A stretch of 44,636 nucleotides of DNA, from positions 56,000-100,635 of the forward strand of contig DATD01000013.1 in NCBI GenBank assembly GCA_002504525.1. Reading direction: 5' to 3'. Numbering within the stretch: the stretch's first letter is position 1; each line of letters opens with the position of its first letter. The notes under the pieces are model-generated. The model saw only the letters and a program-made list of their open reading frames with translations, did not search any database and was not told where the DNA came from. The stretch is from Methanomassiliicoccus sp. UBA345. Lineage in GTDB: Archaea > Thermoplasmatota > Thermoplasmata > Methanomassiliicoccales > Methanomassiliicoccaceae. The translations under genes and the position numbers were made by a program. Below, one piece after another: positions 24,428-32,650 of the stretch.

Positions 24428-25192
24428 TCACGCCCACCCTATGATGTATCGGATCGCCAGGCTTACGGTTATGGCGATGGAGAAGCTCAGCATCGATCCG
24501 ACCAGGTAGTATTCGGCCCGTTCCGATCCTTCCCTCAGACGGAAGATCGACTTGGTCGCTATGACGAAACCGATCACCGTGAACTGGCCGGCCAGCACCA
24601 GAACGAATATCATGAGCCTCTCGGCGATGCCAATGTACCTGCCGGCGTCCTCCAGCCCCTGCCTGCTTACTTCCTTCCCCGTATGCTCTCTCGTATCATC
24701 GCCACCGTCGGCGGGCGCCCATCTCTTCATCAGCTTCCCGATGAGGGTACTGGACGGTATCGTGAGCATGCCCGCCCCCAGCAGCGCCAGGGCCGTCCGG
24801 GGGTCGTTCCAGACCTCGCTCAGCAAGCTCATCATCTCATCGAACGAGGCCGATGTGTTGAACGCGAACAGCCAGACGATCACGATGACGGCGAGATGCA
24901 GTGCCTGGTCGGTGATGAGCGTCCTGGTGTTGTCATCGTAGCGCGTCCTGATGCCGTCGATTAGGAGGTGCGTAACAACGAATGCAGGAACGATCGGCCA
25001 GTTCTCCAGGCGCCCCAGGAATATGAACGGGACGATCCCGGCCAGCAGCGCATGGTAGTACAGCTTCCTCGAACGCCAGCGGTTCGCCCACCGGTCCTCG
25101 ACCCATGACCTGGGCTGAACGAAGAAGTCCACCACCATGTGGGCCAGCAAGAGCTGGACGAGGACGACTGCCGAATCGGAGGGAATCATCAT
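24428..25192 (-). CDS. DUF3307 membrane protein
   Basis: A 254-residue membrane protein. The first half has the DUF3307 pattern: an N-terminal helix with LLLAHMVVDFFVQP, a charged stretch, YYHALLAGIVPFIF, and FVVTHLLIDGIRTRY. The rest contains further hydrophobic helices, giving about six in all. Its function is unknown. The start overlaps the SatD stop by four bases (ATGA), so the two are cotranslated; DUF3307 and SatD genes are commonly adjacent elsewhere. Confidence 0.85.
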   Translation of the reverse strand: MMIPSDSAVVLVQLLLAHMVVDFFVQPRSWVEDRWANRWRSRKLYYHALLAGIVPFIFLGRLENWPIVPAFVVTHLLIDGIRTRYDDNTRTLITDQALHLAVIVIVWLFAFNTSASFDEMMSLLSEVWNDPRTALALLGAGMLTIPSSTLIGKLMKRWAPADGGDDTREHTGKEVSRQGLEDAGRYIGIAERLMIFVLVLAGQFTVIGFVIATKSIFRLREGSERAEYYLVGSMLSFSIAITVSLAIRYIIGWA

Positions 25193-25929
25193 CGCACCGG
25201 TGGCCCGGGTGAGCGGCCTATGCTCTCATCAATCTTCTCATCGAACCGCACGAGCATCTTCTCGATGGCCCAGTAACCCGCCTTGGCCAGCCTTTGAGAG
25301 ATCCCTCCCTGGTAAAGACCAAGTCTCTCGGCGATCTGATACTGGTTCATGCCTTGCAGGGAATAGAGCACTGACAGGGCCTGCTCCCTGGTCCACTTCG
25401 ATATAACGGCGTCGAGGAGCGCGCATTCGACATCGAGCTCGCTGTTGAGGTCGTCCCATGGTGTAACGATAACGAGGTTTCTCTTTCCATTCTTCATCTC
25501 GTCCAGTTTCAGCCCGGACATCCTGAATGCCTCCCCATCGCTCCGGCCGATGTCGTTGAGATCGTAGAAGTCGGCCTTTCCTATTCCGATGGAGATGCGG
25601 ACATCATGGCGCTTCCTAGCGGCCGCGGAAGAAGCGCCAGTGCTCTTTCCGCCCTTTGGCCGATTCATGTAATCGGCGTTCCCGGGATGCAGCGGCAGGG
25701 ATATGAGGTAGGACCTCAGCAGCAGGGCGGCCCTAAGAGACATGCTCGGGTTGAGAAGCATCCCCTGGAAGCTGTCCCCCCTGAACATCTGGTAGCTGAA
25801 GCTGTACGTTCTTGTTATGAGCATGAGAGCGCCCTCGAGGTCTTTCAGATATCTCTCGGGATCGCAATCGCCCTTCGTGAACCCGACCAGATCGCCGGTC
25901 AGTACTGAGACATGATCGTTTGAATGCAT
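25189..25929 (-). CDS. SatD family protein with C-terminal HTH
   Basis: The protein starts MHSNDHVSVLTGDLVGFTKG, the strand-turn characteristic of SatD, and continues with MFRGDSFQGML and VRISIGIGKADFYD, reminiscent of nucleotide-cyclase-like folds. The C-terminal part contains a helix-turn-helix, NQYQIAERLGLYQGGISQRL. A DNA-binding role is therefore likely, possibly responding to a ligand bound by the N-terminal fold. I prefer ATG at 25929 (GAGG nine bases upstream) to the GTG at 25986, because the added residues do not resemble the family. It is coupled to DUF3307. The promoter region at 26030-26083 is rich in dyads and could be its own target. Confidence 0.8.
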   Translation of the reverse strand: MHSNDHVSVLTGDLVGFTKGDCDPERYLKDLEGALMLITRTYSFSYQMFRGDSFQGMLLNPSMSLRAALLLRSYLISLPLHPGNADYMNRPKGGKSTGASSAAARKRHDVRISIGIGKADFYDLNDIGRSDGEAFRMSGLKLDEMKNGKRNLVIVTPWDDLNSELDVECALLDAVISKWTREQALSVLYSLQGMNQYQIAERLGLYQGGISQRLAKAGYWAIEKMLVRFDEKIDESIGRSPGPPVR

Positions 25930-25986
25930 GTTCGGTGCCTCTGTCGTTTGCGGCCAGGCGGGACCGTTTGGCCCTTGGGGGCGCAC

Positions 25987-26378
25987 ATTGCCATATCGTA
26001 TTATTTTACATAAATATCATTCCATAACATAATCATATGATTAGTGTTATGAGTGATTAATATTGATAATCACTTACAGTGATAATGAGATCTGCCTAAA
26101 TATGGGGGAGAGACCCATGCTTTACAAGAATGCCCGCGCTCGGAACCGAGAAGGCTAGCGCGGCCCTCTCGATCGGCCGAATCCCGGAGCTCCTGGACCC
26201 TCCGGACGAGGGCGGTGAGGAAAAGGGCTATTTGTCGAACGCGACTGCGCTATTCATGCTCGGTCCTCGCCCCGTACCGATAGTGGCCGGGGGGATGAGC
26301 TGATCCGATGCCCCTTGGCCGCGAAAGAATCTGACCCCCTCTGACCAAAGCTTTACCAAGGACGGAGAAAACATCATT
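25987..26378. other. Promoter-rich intergenic region upstream of SatD
   Basis: The left half is AT-rich, with a TATA-like TTATGTAAAATAATA on the minus strand at about 25999-26013 serving the SatD operon, and several dyads just beyond. The right half (26120-26340) is GC-rich and shows no gene I can recognise. Confidence 0.5.
26030..26083. promoter_or_regulatory. Dyad cluster, probable operator of the SatD-DUF3307 operon
   Basis: TAATCATATGATTA (26030-26043) is a perfect 14-base palindrome. AGTGATTA-atattga-TAATCACT (26052-26074) is an 8-base inverted repeat sharing the TGATTA half-site, and its right half also forms ATCACT-TAC-AGTGAT (26069-26083). Together there are at least four TGATTA/TAATCA half-sites plus an AGTGAT within 54 bases, just upstream of the TATA box. 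This is the arrangement of a multi-site operator. Confidence 0.6.
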
Positions 26379-27254
26379 ATGAAAGGCGCACATCAGGCGC
26401 CGATGCGTGTCGCCGAGCAAGTCCATCACCTTCGGATCCCGTTCCACATAGTCCCTGGCCCTGGTATCAGGCTTGAGCGCTTCGTCAATGTCCTGATCAT
26501 CGACGACGAGAATCTCACCCTGGTCGACACCGGCGTGGCCGGCTCGGAGGAGGCGATCTTCGCCGAAATCGAGTCGTTCGGGCGCCAGAAGGAGGACATT
26601 GGGCGCATCGTCCTCTCGCACTCGCACCCTGACCACATAGGGGCGGCGAGGACCATCCGGCAGCTCATAGGCTGCCAGGTGCTGGCGCATGAAGGGGAGG
26701 CGGCGTGGATGGAGGACGTCGCCCGACAGGCCAGGGAGCGCCCTGTGCCGGGGTTCGACCGCTTGGTGGCTGGACCGGTGGAGATCGACCGGCTGCTGAA
26801 CGACGGCGACGTCGTCGGCGAAGGTCCTGCAAGAATGACCGTCCTGCACACCCCCGGGCACTCTGCCGGCTCCATAACGCTTCACTTCCCGGAGCAGGAC
26901 ATGTTGTTCACCGGTGACCTCCTGCCCGTTCCCGGTGACCTCCCCATCTATGAGGACCCTGTCGCGCTGGCGACCTCGGTCCGCCGGCTGCAGGCCGTCG
27001 GCCCGCTACGCATCCTGCTATCCTCTTGGGCCCCACCATCCTTGGATCCGGAGCGGTCGTTGGAGAACGGCCTTGCCTGCGTGCGGACGGTGCATGAAGC
27101 GATCCGAGAGAGCATCGGCCCGGACGGCGTCACCCCGCAGTTGTGTATGGCGGTGCTTGACCGCCTCGGCCTCCCAGCGCAGATGAACGTCCCGATGGTG
27201 GCCAGGACCATCGCCTCCCATCTCCCGTACTTGGACAAAGAGATCATCGCCTAG
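26379..27254 (+). CDS. Metallo-beta-lactamase-fold hydrolase
   Basis: A 291-residue MBL-fold protein: VNVLIIDDENLTLVDTG, the metal-binding HSHPDH (His81, His83, Asp85, His86), HTPGH with His161, and FTGD with Asp180. These bind two metal ions and typically hydrolyse thioesters or lactones. The last metal-binding histidine, usually near residue 220 in a (S/G)H motif, appears to be replaced (LLSSWAPPSLDP), so the second metal site may be altered. The C-terminal 60 residues are helical, as in the glyoxalase II-like/LACTB2 branch. A second start at 26403 (MRVAEQVHH) is equally possible. Confidence 0.85.
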   Translation: MKGAHQAPMRVAEQVHHLRIPFHIVPGPGIRLERFVNVLIIDDENLTLVDTGVAGSEEAIFAEIESFGRQKEDIGRIVLSHSHPDHIGAARTIRQLIGCQVLAHEGEAAWMEDVARQARERPVPGFDRLVAGPVEIDRLLNDGDVVGEGPARMTVLHTPGHSAGSITLHFPEQDMLFTGDLLPVPGDLPIYEDPVALATSVRRLQAVGPLRILLSSWAPPSLDPERSLENGLACVRTVHEAIRESIGPDGVTPQLCMAVLDRLGLPAQMNVPMVARTIASHLPYLDKEIIA

Positions 27255-27766
27255 GCTTGCGGCAGCGTACCCCGATTCTCTGCCAATGGCGGCAGCAACG
27301 GCGGCAGCGAACACTCCAATGTAATATACGATCAGGCTGTGAGTATTGTCCTCGCTGAAGGTACGGTCGGTGTAGCATATCGCGTGCGGAATCGGCGCGT
27401 CGAGGCCGATGAGCAGCTTGCTCGCATCTCCGATGAATTATTGCAGATATGAAGGATCGCGGATCACCGTTCGGCCGAAGGCAGCAAGCAGGCGGCCATG
27501 AACAATGACAGTTCCCGTCTCGCCGATCGGGGCTACCAGATCACTTAGGGCGACACATCACGCGTAGCACGCCCTCCTTAGGTCGCGGTTCAAGGACGGG
27601 AGTCCGACCCTCTCTCCCGGATCCTTCGAAACGATGTCAACGGCGGTCTTTTGATGGCAGCTCAGCTTCCATGCAAGGTCTGTAGATGAGCATAGCGTCC
27701 TTTATGACGTTAGGGTTCAGATATGCACAGCAAGTACGGAACCGGAGATCGCCAGATATTGTCAGG
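27255..27766. other. Long gene-poor stretch with a possible gene remnant
   Basis: 512 bases without a supported gene. On the minus strand between about 27290 and 27440 a frame reads KLLIGLDAPIPHAICYTDRT and then VYYIGVFAAAVAAAIGRESG, which looks protein-like but is short and lacks a start. It could be the remnant of a lost gene; I cannot name its family. Confidence 0.35.
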
Positions 27767-28075
27767 TCATTCCTTTCTCATATAGAGCCCTTCTACGACC
27801 TCATAGAAAGCGGGCTTAGGTGAACCATCGAGCAACGCCTCCACCCTGTCCCACGCCCGCTGCCTCTCATCGCTGAGATGCATCGCCATGAACGTCTCCT
27901 CGCTCTCATGTTCTACCAGACCAACATAGGTCCCCTTCTTTTTTGATTCGAGCAGCCGTCTTGAGATGAAGCCCTCAAAATGCGAATATACCTCGTTGGA
28001 CCAATCGAACCATTCTCTGAATTCCTTGTCCTTCCCTTCCTTGACGGCCGGGAATTGAATGACGTTGACGAACAT
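27767..28075 (-). CDS. Antibiotic biosynthesis monooxygenase-like (ABM) domain protein
   Basis: A 102-residue protein with a dimeric alpha-beta barrel pattern: MFVNVIQFPAVKEGKDKEFREWF, SNEVYSHFEGFISRRLLES, GTYVGLVEHESEETFMAM and a terminal FYEVVEGLYMRKE. ABM proteins are small cofactor-free oxygenases, haem-degrading enzymes or simply barrel domains; which applies here is unclear. It stands alone, in the same direction as the exporter gene downstream. Confidence 0.75.
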   Translation of the reverse strand: MFVNVIQFPAVKEGKDKEFREWFDWSNEVYSHFEGFISRRLLESKKKGTYVGLVEHESEETFMAMHLSDERQRAWDRVEALLDGSPKPAFYEVVEGLYMRKE

Positions 28076-28176
28076 GAGTTATTATTTCAATACCGGGCTA
28101 TTTAATCATGCATCTTCCCGGATGGCGTTGTCAAATGAGGTCATACCGATCACCGGCTCATCGCATGATCCTTGAT

Positions 28177-29607
28177 TCAAGGCCGTGCCGCTCCGGTCTC
28201 ACTGATACGCCCATGTTTCTTCTCGTTGACCCAGGCGGCCAGTGCCAGCGCGATCAACGATAGCACCAGGCCCACTATCATGGCGATATGGAAGCCGTCT
28301 AGAAAATCGGCCAGCGGCATCTGCGAGGCATCAACACCTCTCAATCCCGATCCGACCCCGAACAGTCCGGCGAACAGCGCCGTCCCGAGGGCGCTCCCGA
28401 AGTATGTGATGAACGACATCAGGGATGATGCGGACCCCCTGTCGTCCCTAGGGGCGTTCTCCACTATGCGGCTGGAGACGGAGCCCCCGCCGATGCCCCA
28501 CACCAGGCCCATGGCCGCCAGTGCGATGATCAACGGAACGGCCCCCATGCCCGGCGTTACGACCGAATAGATGGCCGTGAACAAGGCGGACATGGCACAG
28601 GCGATGATGGCGAACGTCCTGCGCCCGGTCCGGTCGGAGAGCCTGCTCAGCTGAGCGCTGATCAGCAATGGTATCAGCGCCGGTATCAGGAGATAGATCC
28701 CTGTGGTGAACGTATCGAACCCCATCCCAATGCGGAAATAGAACGGAACGAGATACACGGCGCCCATGTAGCATGCGTTGAGGAGCATGTACGTTGTGAG
28801 AACAGCAACGAAATTGCCATGCTTGAACAATCCCAGGTTCAGAACGGGTGCCGCGCACCGGCGTTCCCTAGCGACGAAAAGTGCCAGGCATGCAACAAAC
28901 ATCAACGCTGCCGGGACCGTGATGCCGGTGACCCCCGAGGACGGGATCGATTCCACCAGGTACAGTCCCGATGCCAGCATGGCGAACAGCAACGCCGATC
29001 CCGCAACGTCGAACGAGGCCTTCACGAACCCCTTATCGGGGGGGATGATCCTGAGCGCCAGTACGGCCGCCACCAGGCCTATCGGTACGTTGATGAGGAA
29101 GATCCAATGCCATGATGCCAGCTGCGTGAGGATCCCTCCCACCGCCGGCCCCATGGCCGCTCCGACCGATGCTCCCAGCCATATCACCGCTAGGCAGAAT
29201 CCCAGGTTGGCGGGGGAACCATGTTTGATGCACAGCATCGGCGCGGCGGCGGCGAGCATGGCCGCGCCCACCCCCTGGGCCGCTCTCGAGATCAACAGCA
29301 TCTCCAACCCCGTGGAAAGGCCGCAGGCGAGCGAGCTGAACGCGAACACCATGAACCCGATGGTGAAGACTCGCTTCAGCGCCCCGCTGTCGGAAATCTT
29401 GCCAAAGATGAGGATCAGGCCCGCCAGGACCATCAGATAGACGGTCACTATCCAGGAGGCGGCCCCGGCATCTCCGCCGAAGTCTTCGCTAATGACTGGG
29501 AGGGCAACATTCACTATCGAACCGTCCAGTCCATCCATGAACATTGCTAGGGCTGCGACGAGCAATATCGCGTACTGACCCTTCCTGCTCATGGTTCCAT
29601 CGGTCAT
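28177..29607 (-). CDS. DHA2-type (14-helix) MFS drug exporter
   Basis: The protein has the major-facilitator arrangement of the DHA2/EmrB-QacA group: first helix with AMFMDGLDGSIVNVALP (antiporter motif D), FGKISDSGALKRVF (motif A), SRAAQGVGAAMLAAAAPM (motif B) and GASVGAAMGPAVGGIL (motif C), about 14 helices in all. It would export hydrophobic compounds or metabolites in exchange for protons. I place the start at ATG 29607 (MTDGTMSRKGQ), not 29664, because a TATA-like TTACTTAAATATG lies at about 29625-29640 and CAGGCGAGG immediately precedes 29607. The extra 19 residues would overlap the promoter. Confidence 0.88.
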   Translation of the reverse strand: MTDGTMSRKGQYAILLVAALAMFMDGLDGSIVNVALPVISEDFGGDAGAASWIVTVYLMVLAGLILIFGKISDSGALKRVFTIGFMVFAFSSLACGLSTGLEMLLISRAAQGVGAAMLAAAAPMLCIKHGSPANLGFCLAVIWLGASVGAAMGPAVGGILTQLASWHWIFLINVPIGLVAAVLALRIIPPDKGFVKASFDVAGSALLFAMLASGLYLVESIPSSGVTGITVPAALMFVACLALFVARERRCAAPVLNLGLFKHGNFVAVLTTYMLLNACYMGAVYLVPFYFRIGMGFDTFTTGIYLLIPALIPLLISAQLSRLSDRTGRRTFAIIACAMSALFTAIYSVVTPGMGAVPLIIALAAMGLVWGIGGGSVSSRIVENAPRDDRGSASSLMSFITYFGSALGTALFAGLFGVGSGLRGVDASQMPLADFLDGFHIAMIVGLVLSLIALALAAWVNEKKHGRISETGAARP

Positions 29608-29917
29608 CCTCGCCTGGACTTGTTCGTCATATTTAAGTAAATCTGTATGGCCATTTGTTGACACCAGGATTCGAAAAGCATGAGCCGGCTTAGGACCACA
29701 TGCTCATCAAAAAGGGTAAGAAATTTGCGGGACAGCGCGATCAGCCACAGGCCTTGCGCCTGAACGATATCAGCGCCGCGCCCAGAACGACCTCCCCCTA
29801 AATGTGATATGAAATAATGGAAGTCTTCGGGCAAGAGGGCGGTCTTGGTCAGTGCTTTCATAGTGGCAATCAGTGCATTGGGATTATGGTCTGAGACTTC
29901 TCAGCACTGGACCCATA
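29608..29917. other. Intergenic region between exporter and methyltransferase
   Basis: 310 bases holding the exporter's TATA box near 29625-29640. A minus-strand frame runs through it, but it overlaps that promoter and resembles no family I know, so I do not call a gene. Confidence 0.4.
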
Positions 29918-30628
29918 TCAGCCGTTCTTAGCCCAAACCAGGCCTGCGGTCTCGAAGCTGAGCCGCCTGCTATGTATCTCATCGAAACCATTTTTCTTTA
30001 GGGCTTCCACCAGAGTGTCGGGCCAATGCGTTCGGCGGATAAGTCCGGTCAATCCATCATCAAACACCGTATGCCACTCGGGAATTAGGACTGGGCCGAT
30101 GCGGTTCATCGCCCACGTATATGTTAGCCATGAAGCCAGAAAGATCGGATTGGCCGGCAGGATGAAGTCGTGAGCGATGAACGTTCCACCCTCCCTCAGG
30201 CGGGGTGCGACGTTGTTGACAAGCAGATCTGGATCAACATATTTTACAAGGTACGAGGAAACGATCACGTCGAATTCGCCTTCAAGGGCGACCGTTTCCG
30301 CGTTCCCAAGGATCGAACGGGCCCTTATCCAGGGCTTCCTTCTCAAGCGCTCATCATATACTGCTAGATAGTCGGGAGTAACATCGACCCCTACTATCTC
30401 TGCAGAAGGGTTCTTCTTCGCCAAGTGTTCCGTTAGGATGCCTGTGCCGCAGCCGAGGTCAAGGACCCTTTCCGAATCGGGGACCAGCTTCACTATCTCA
30501 GATTTCCAGTAGTCGTCGAGGCCGAGGGTGAATAGTTTGACACCCCTGTCGTAGATGTAGCCGGTCCCCGAGAAGAAGGACCTTACCAGGTCTTCTCTAC
30601 TGGCGGACGCATCATCATCGCTGATCAT
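29918..30628 (-). CDS. Class I SAM-dependent methyltransferase
   Basis: A 236-residue protein with the SAM-binding motif I VLDLGCGTGILTEHLA, an acidic motif after beta-2 (EIVGVDVTPD), a post-II region DVIVSSYLVKYVDPDLLV, and FIAHDFILPANP. The layout is that of ubiquinone/menaquinone-type (UbiE-like) small-molecule methyltransferases. The N-terminal FFSGTGYIYDRGVKLFTLGLDDYW fits the same group. The substrate is unknown and the neighbours do not help. Confidence 0.85.
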   Translation of the reverse strand: MISDDDASASREDLVRSFFSGTGYIYDRGVKLFTLGLDDYWKSEIVKLVPDSERVLDLGCGTGILTEHLAKKNPSAEIVGVDVTPDYLAVYDERLRRKPWIRARSILGNAETVALEGEFDVIVSSYLVKYVDPDLLVNNVAPRLREGGTFIAHDFILPANPIFLASWLTYTWAMNRIGPVLIPEWHTVFDDGLTGLIRRTHWPDTLVEALKKNGFDEIHSRRLSFETAGLVWAKNG

Positions 30629-31051
30629 CCCTACCGCCTGCTTGAATAGGATTCCTTAGGGCCTTTATGTCTTTGTATCAAGCCACCGTGTTGATTTGCC
30701 TCACCATACGACAAGCCTGCGGGAGATCAGAACTTGTGGTGCGTCTCGCCCTATTGATGACGGCCCTCTGCCGTTCGATGTGCTCAATGATGCCCATGGG
30801 GCGGGACAGCATGCCAACCAGGCCAAAGGTGGATAGAAAAAGCTTGTCCGCCATACCATTGGTGCGGGGGGCTTAGGTGCTATGGCTGAGCGATGGTGTT
30901 TTGAAAAATAGCATCATCGATCGATTGAATGGAAAATGCATAGAACTCATGTTGTTTAGTTAGACGCCCCCTATGAATCATCGGGGCGTTCCTTGCCAGT
31001 TCGTAGGGCATTCGAGGGGCGATGGCCAGTGGTTATTGCCCAGATCATGCT
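30629..31051. other. Gene-poor stretch holding one possible small gene
   Basis: 423 bases between the methyltransferase and the pseudouridine synthase. Apart from the small frame at 30678-30854 I see no gene, RNA or repeat. Confidence 0.4.
30678..30854 (-). CDS. Possible 58-residue hypothetical protein
   Basis: Starts MADKLFLSTFGLVGMLSRP and ends MVRQINTVA. The N-terminal part could be a short hydrophobic helix and the remainder is basic and helical. No clear ribosome-binding site or TATA box is visible, and I recognise no family, so it may be a chance frame. Confidence 0.25.
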   Translation of the reverse strand: MADKLFLSTFGLVGMLSRPMGIIEHIERQRAVINRARRTTSSDLPQACRMVRQINTVA

Positions 31052-31966
31052 CTACTGTTCGTTCTTCTCTCTGAAGAACTCTCTAAGCGACTTGCGAAGG
31101 ACGCGCGGCGGGACCTCTTCAATGCTGCCCCGCGCCAACCGGCCCAATGAGAACGGCCCGTACTCTACGCGGACTAGGCGCAGTACTTTCAGGCCGAGGT
31201 GAGCCATGATGTTGCGGACCTCGCGGTTCTTGCCCTCGCGGATCGTCACGGATAGCCAGTGGTTCGCTCCATCGTCCTTTCCTTCTTCGATCTCGATCTT
31301 GACCGGCCCGTAGCGGACGCCTGAGATGATCACCCCGTTCGCTACCGAGGCGAGCTTCTTGGGCCCGACATGTCCGTTCACTTGCACCCGGTATCGGCGA
31401 AGCCATTCGTTCCGCGGCAGCTCAAGATATCGAGCCAGTTCCCCATCGTTCGTTAGGAGCAGCAACCCTTCGGTATTGTAGTCCAGCCGCCCCACGCTCA
31501 CCACGCGTGGCATTCCTGGAGGCATTCGATCGAACACCGTCGGGCGGCCCTTGGGATCACGTGCGGTGGTGATGGTCCCCGGCGGCTTGTGATAGCGCCA
31601 CACGCGGGTCTCCTCAGCTTCTTGGAGGGGTTCCCCGTCGACCGTTATGACATTCTTGTCCGTAACGTTCAACGCCGATGAGGTCAGGACCTCGCCGTCC
31701 ACGGACACGCGGCCGTTCGCGATCAGCCGTTCGGCGTCGCGGCGAGAGCATACGCCCGCCCGAGCCAGCACCTTGGCGATGCGCTCGCCTTCGAAGGGCG
31801 ATGCGGCCTTGGACGTGCCGGTCTTGTCTGGCTTGCAGCTTGCTTCCTTATGGCGCATGGATGTTGCCTCCAAAGCATCGCGGTTATGTGAGCGTTTCCC
31901 TGCCATGCAGGAGAACCGCCCCTGATTGTGTTCGTCGAATCCCATCTGCCCGCCCCTGTTGCCCAT
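31052..31966 (-). CDS. RsuA/RluB-family pseudouridine synthase with S4 domain
   Basis: An S4 RNA-binding domain (ERIAKVLARAGVCSRRDAERL ... NGRVSVDGEVL) is followed by the RsuA/RluB catalytic domain. Its active-site motif is GRLDYNTEGLLLLTNDG, with the catalytic Asp162 counted from the longest start, then LPRNEWLRRYRVQVNG and REGKNREVRNIMAHLGL. These enzymes convert a specific uridine in ribosomal RNA to pseudouridine. The family is typical of bacteria and rare in archaea, so this gene was probably acquired; its closest feel is alphaproteobacterial. The N-terminal 60 or so residues before the S4 domain are unusual and the true start may be internal, for example MRHKEASCKP. Confidence 0.85.
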   Translation of the reverse strand: MGNRGGQMGFDEHNQGRFSCMAGKRSHNRDALEATSMRHKEASCKPDKTGTSKAASPFEGERIAKVLARAGVCSRRDAERLIANGRVSVDGEVLTSSALNVTDKNVITVDGEPLQEAEETRVWRYHKPPGTITTARDPKGRPTVFDRMPPGMPRVVSVGRLDYNTEGLLLLTNDGELARYLELPRNEWLRRYRVQVNGHVGPKKLASVANGVIISGVRYGPVKIEIEEGKDDGANHWLSVTIREGKNREVRNIMAHLGLKVLRLVRVEYGPFSLGRLARGSIEEVPPRVLRKSLREFFREKNEQ

Positions 31967-32236
31967 GATGTCGCGCCGGGCAGCTCCATCCCTGCGAACT
32001 ATCCCAACGGCGGAAGCTCACCGACGATGTCATCGACCATCAGCTAGCCCTCCTGACCAACGGCTCTGTCAAGTCGGACAAGACCGGGCCGCATGATGAT
32101 CTGCTCTACGAAATCCTAAACTTAGGTGTGTCGCATCCTGTCAAGCAGAGGTTCGCACCGATAGCGAATGGCAATCAAGTCGTCGCCAATGCATCTTACT
32201 GCGCCGAAGGCACCAACGTTCGATGCCGCACACTTA
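31967..32236. other. Intergenic, possible gene remnant
   Basis: 270 bases. On the plus strand from about 32000 a frame reads KLTDDVIDHQLALLTNGSVK and further to NLGVSHPVKQRFAPIANG. It resembles protein sequence but has no start or partner, so it may be a leftover of an older gene. Confidence 0.3.
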
Positions 32237-32650
32237 TCAGTTGCACGTCCTCTCGCCCAGCAGCATCTCCCGTAAAGCCACGGTCGTATCCTCCATCTCT
32301 TTGAGGGTCATGGGCTTTATCAGGTAGCGGTCCACACATCCCCTCTTCGCCCTGGCGATGTCCTCCGGGTAGGTCGAACCGGTGACCACGGCGATAGGGG
32401 TCTCGACACAGATCCGCTGCTGCGTGAAGAACGATATGATCTCGTGGCCGCTCATTCCGGGCAGGTTCAGGTCCAGAATGATAAGGTCCGCCGCACCACC
32501 GTCGGAGAAGAACTTCATCGCGCTCGGGCCATCCCTGAACCAGTCGACCTCATGCGCCAACCCGGTGTCAGCAAGAATCTCCTCCAGCAGGTGGGCGTCG
32601 CCTTTATTGTCCTCGATCAGAATGATATGATACTCCTTCCCGCCCATCAT
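32237..32650 (-). CDS. Single-domain response regulator (Rcp1-like)
   Basis: A 137-residue receiver domain with Glu13-Asp14 in IEDNKGDAH, the phospho-acceptor Asp60 in ILDLNLPGMSG, Thr90 in VVTGST and Lys112 in LIKPM. There is no output domain. Receivers of the Rcp1 type, with IEDN(x)GDA at the start, commonly accompany PAS histidine kinases and pass the phosphoryl group on or modulate the kinase. The start overlaps the kinase stop by four bases (ATGA), so the two are coupled. Confidence 0.9.
   Translation of the reverse strand: MMGGKEYHIILIEDNKGDAHLLEEILADTGLAHEVDWFRDGPSAMKFFSDGGAADLIILDLNLPGMSGHEIISFFTQQRICVETPIAVVTGSTYPEDIARAKRGCVDRYLIKPMTLKEMEDTTVALREMLLGERTCN

Noticed and set aside
29604..29861. 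Minus-strand 85-residue frame as a regulator of the exporter
   Set aside because: It covers the exporter's TATA box and has no recognisable DNA-binding domain.
32000..32236. Gene on the plus strand between pseudouridine synthase and response regulator
   Set aside because: The frame lacks a start codon and a recognisable family; kept only as a possible remnant.
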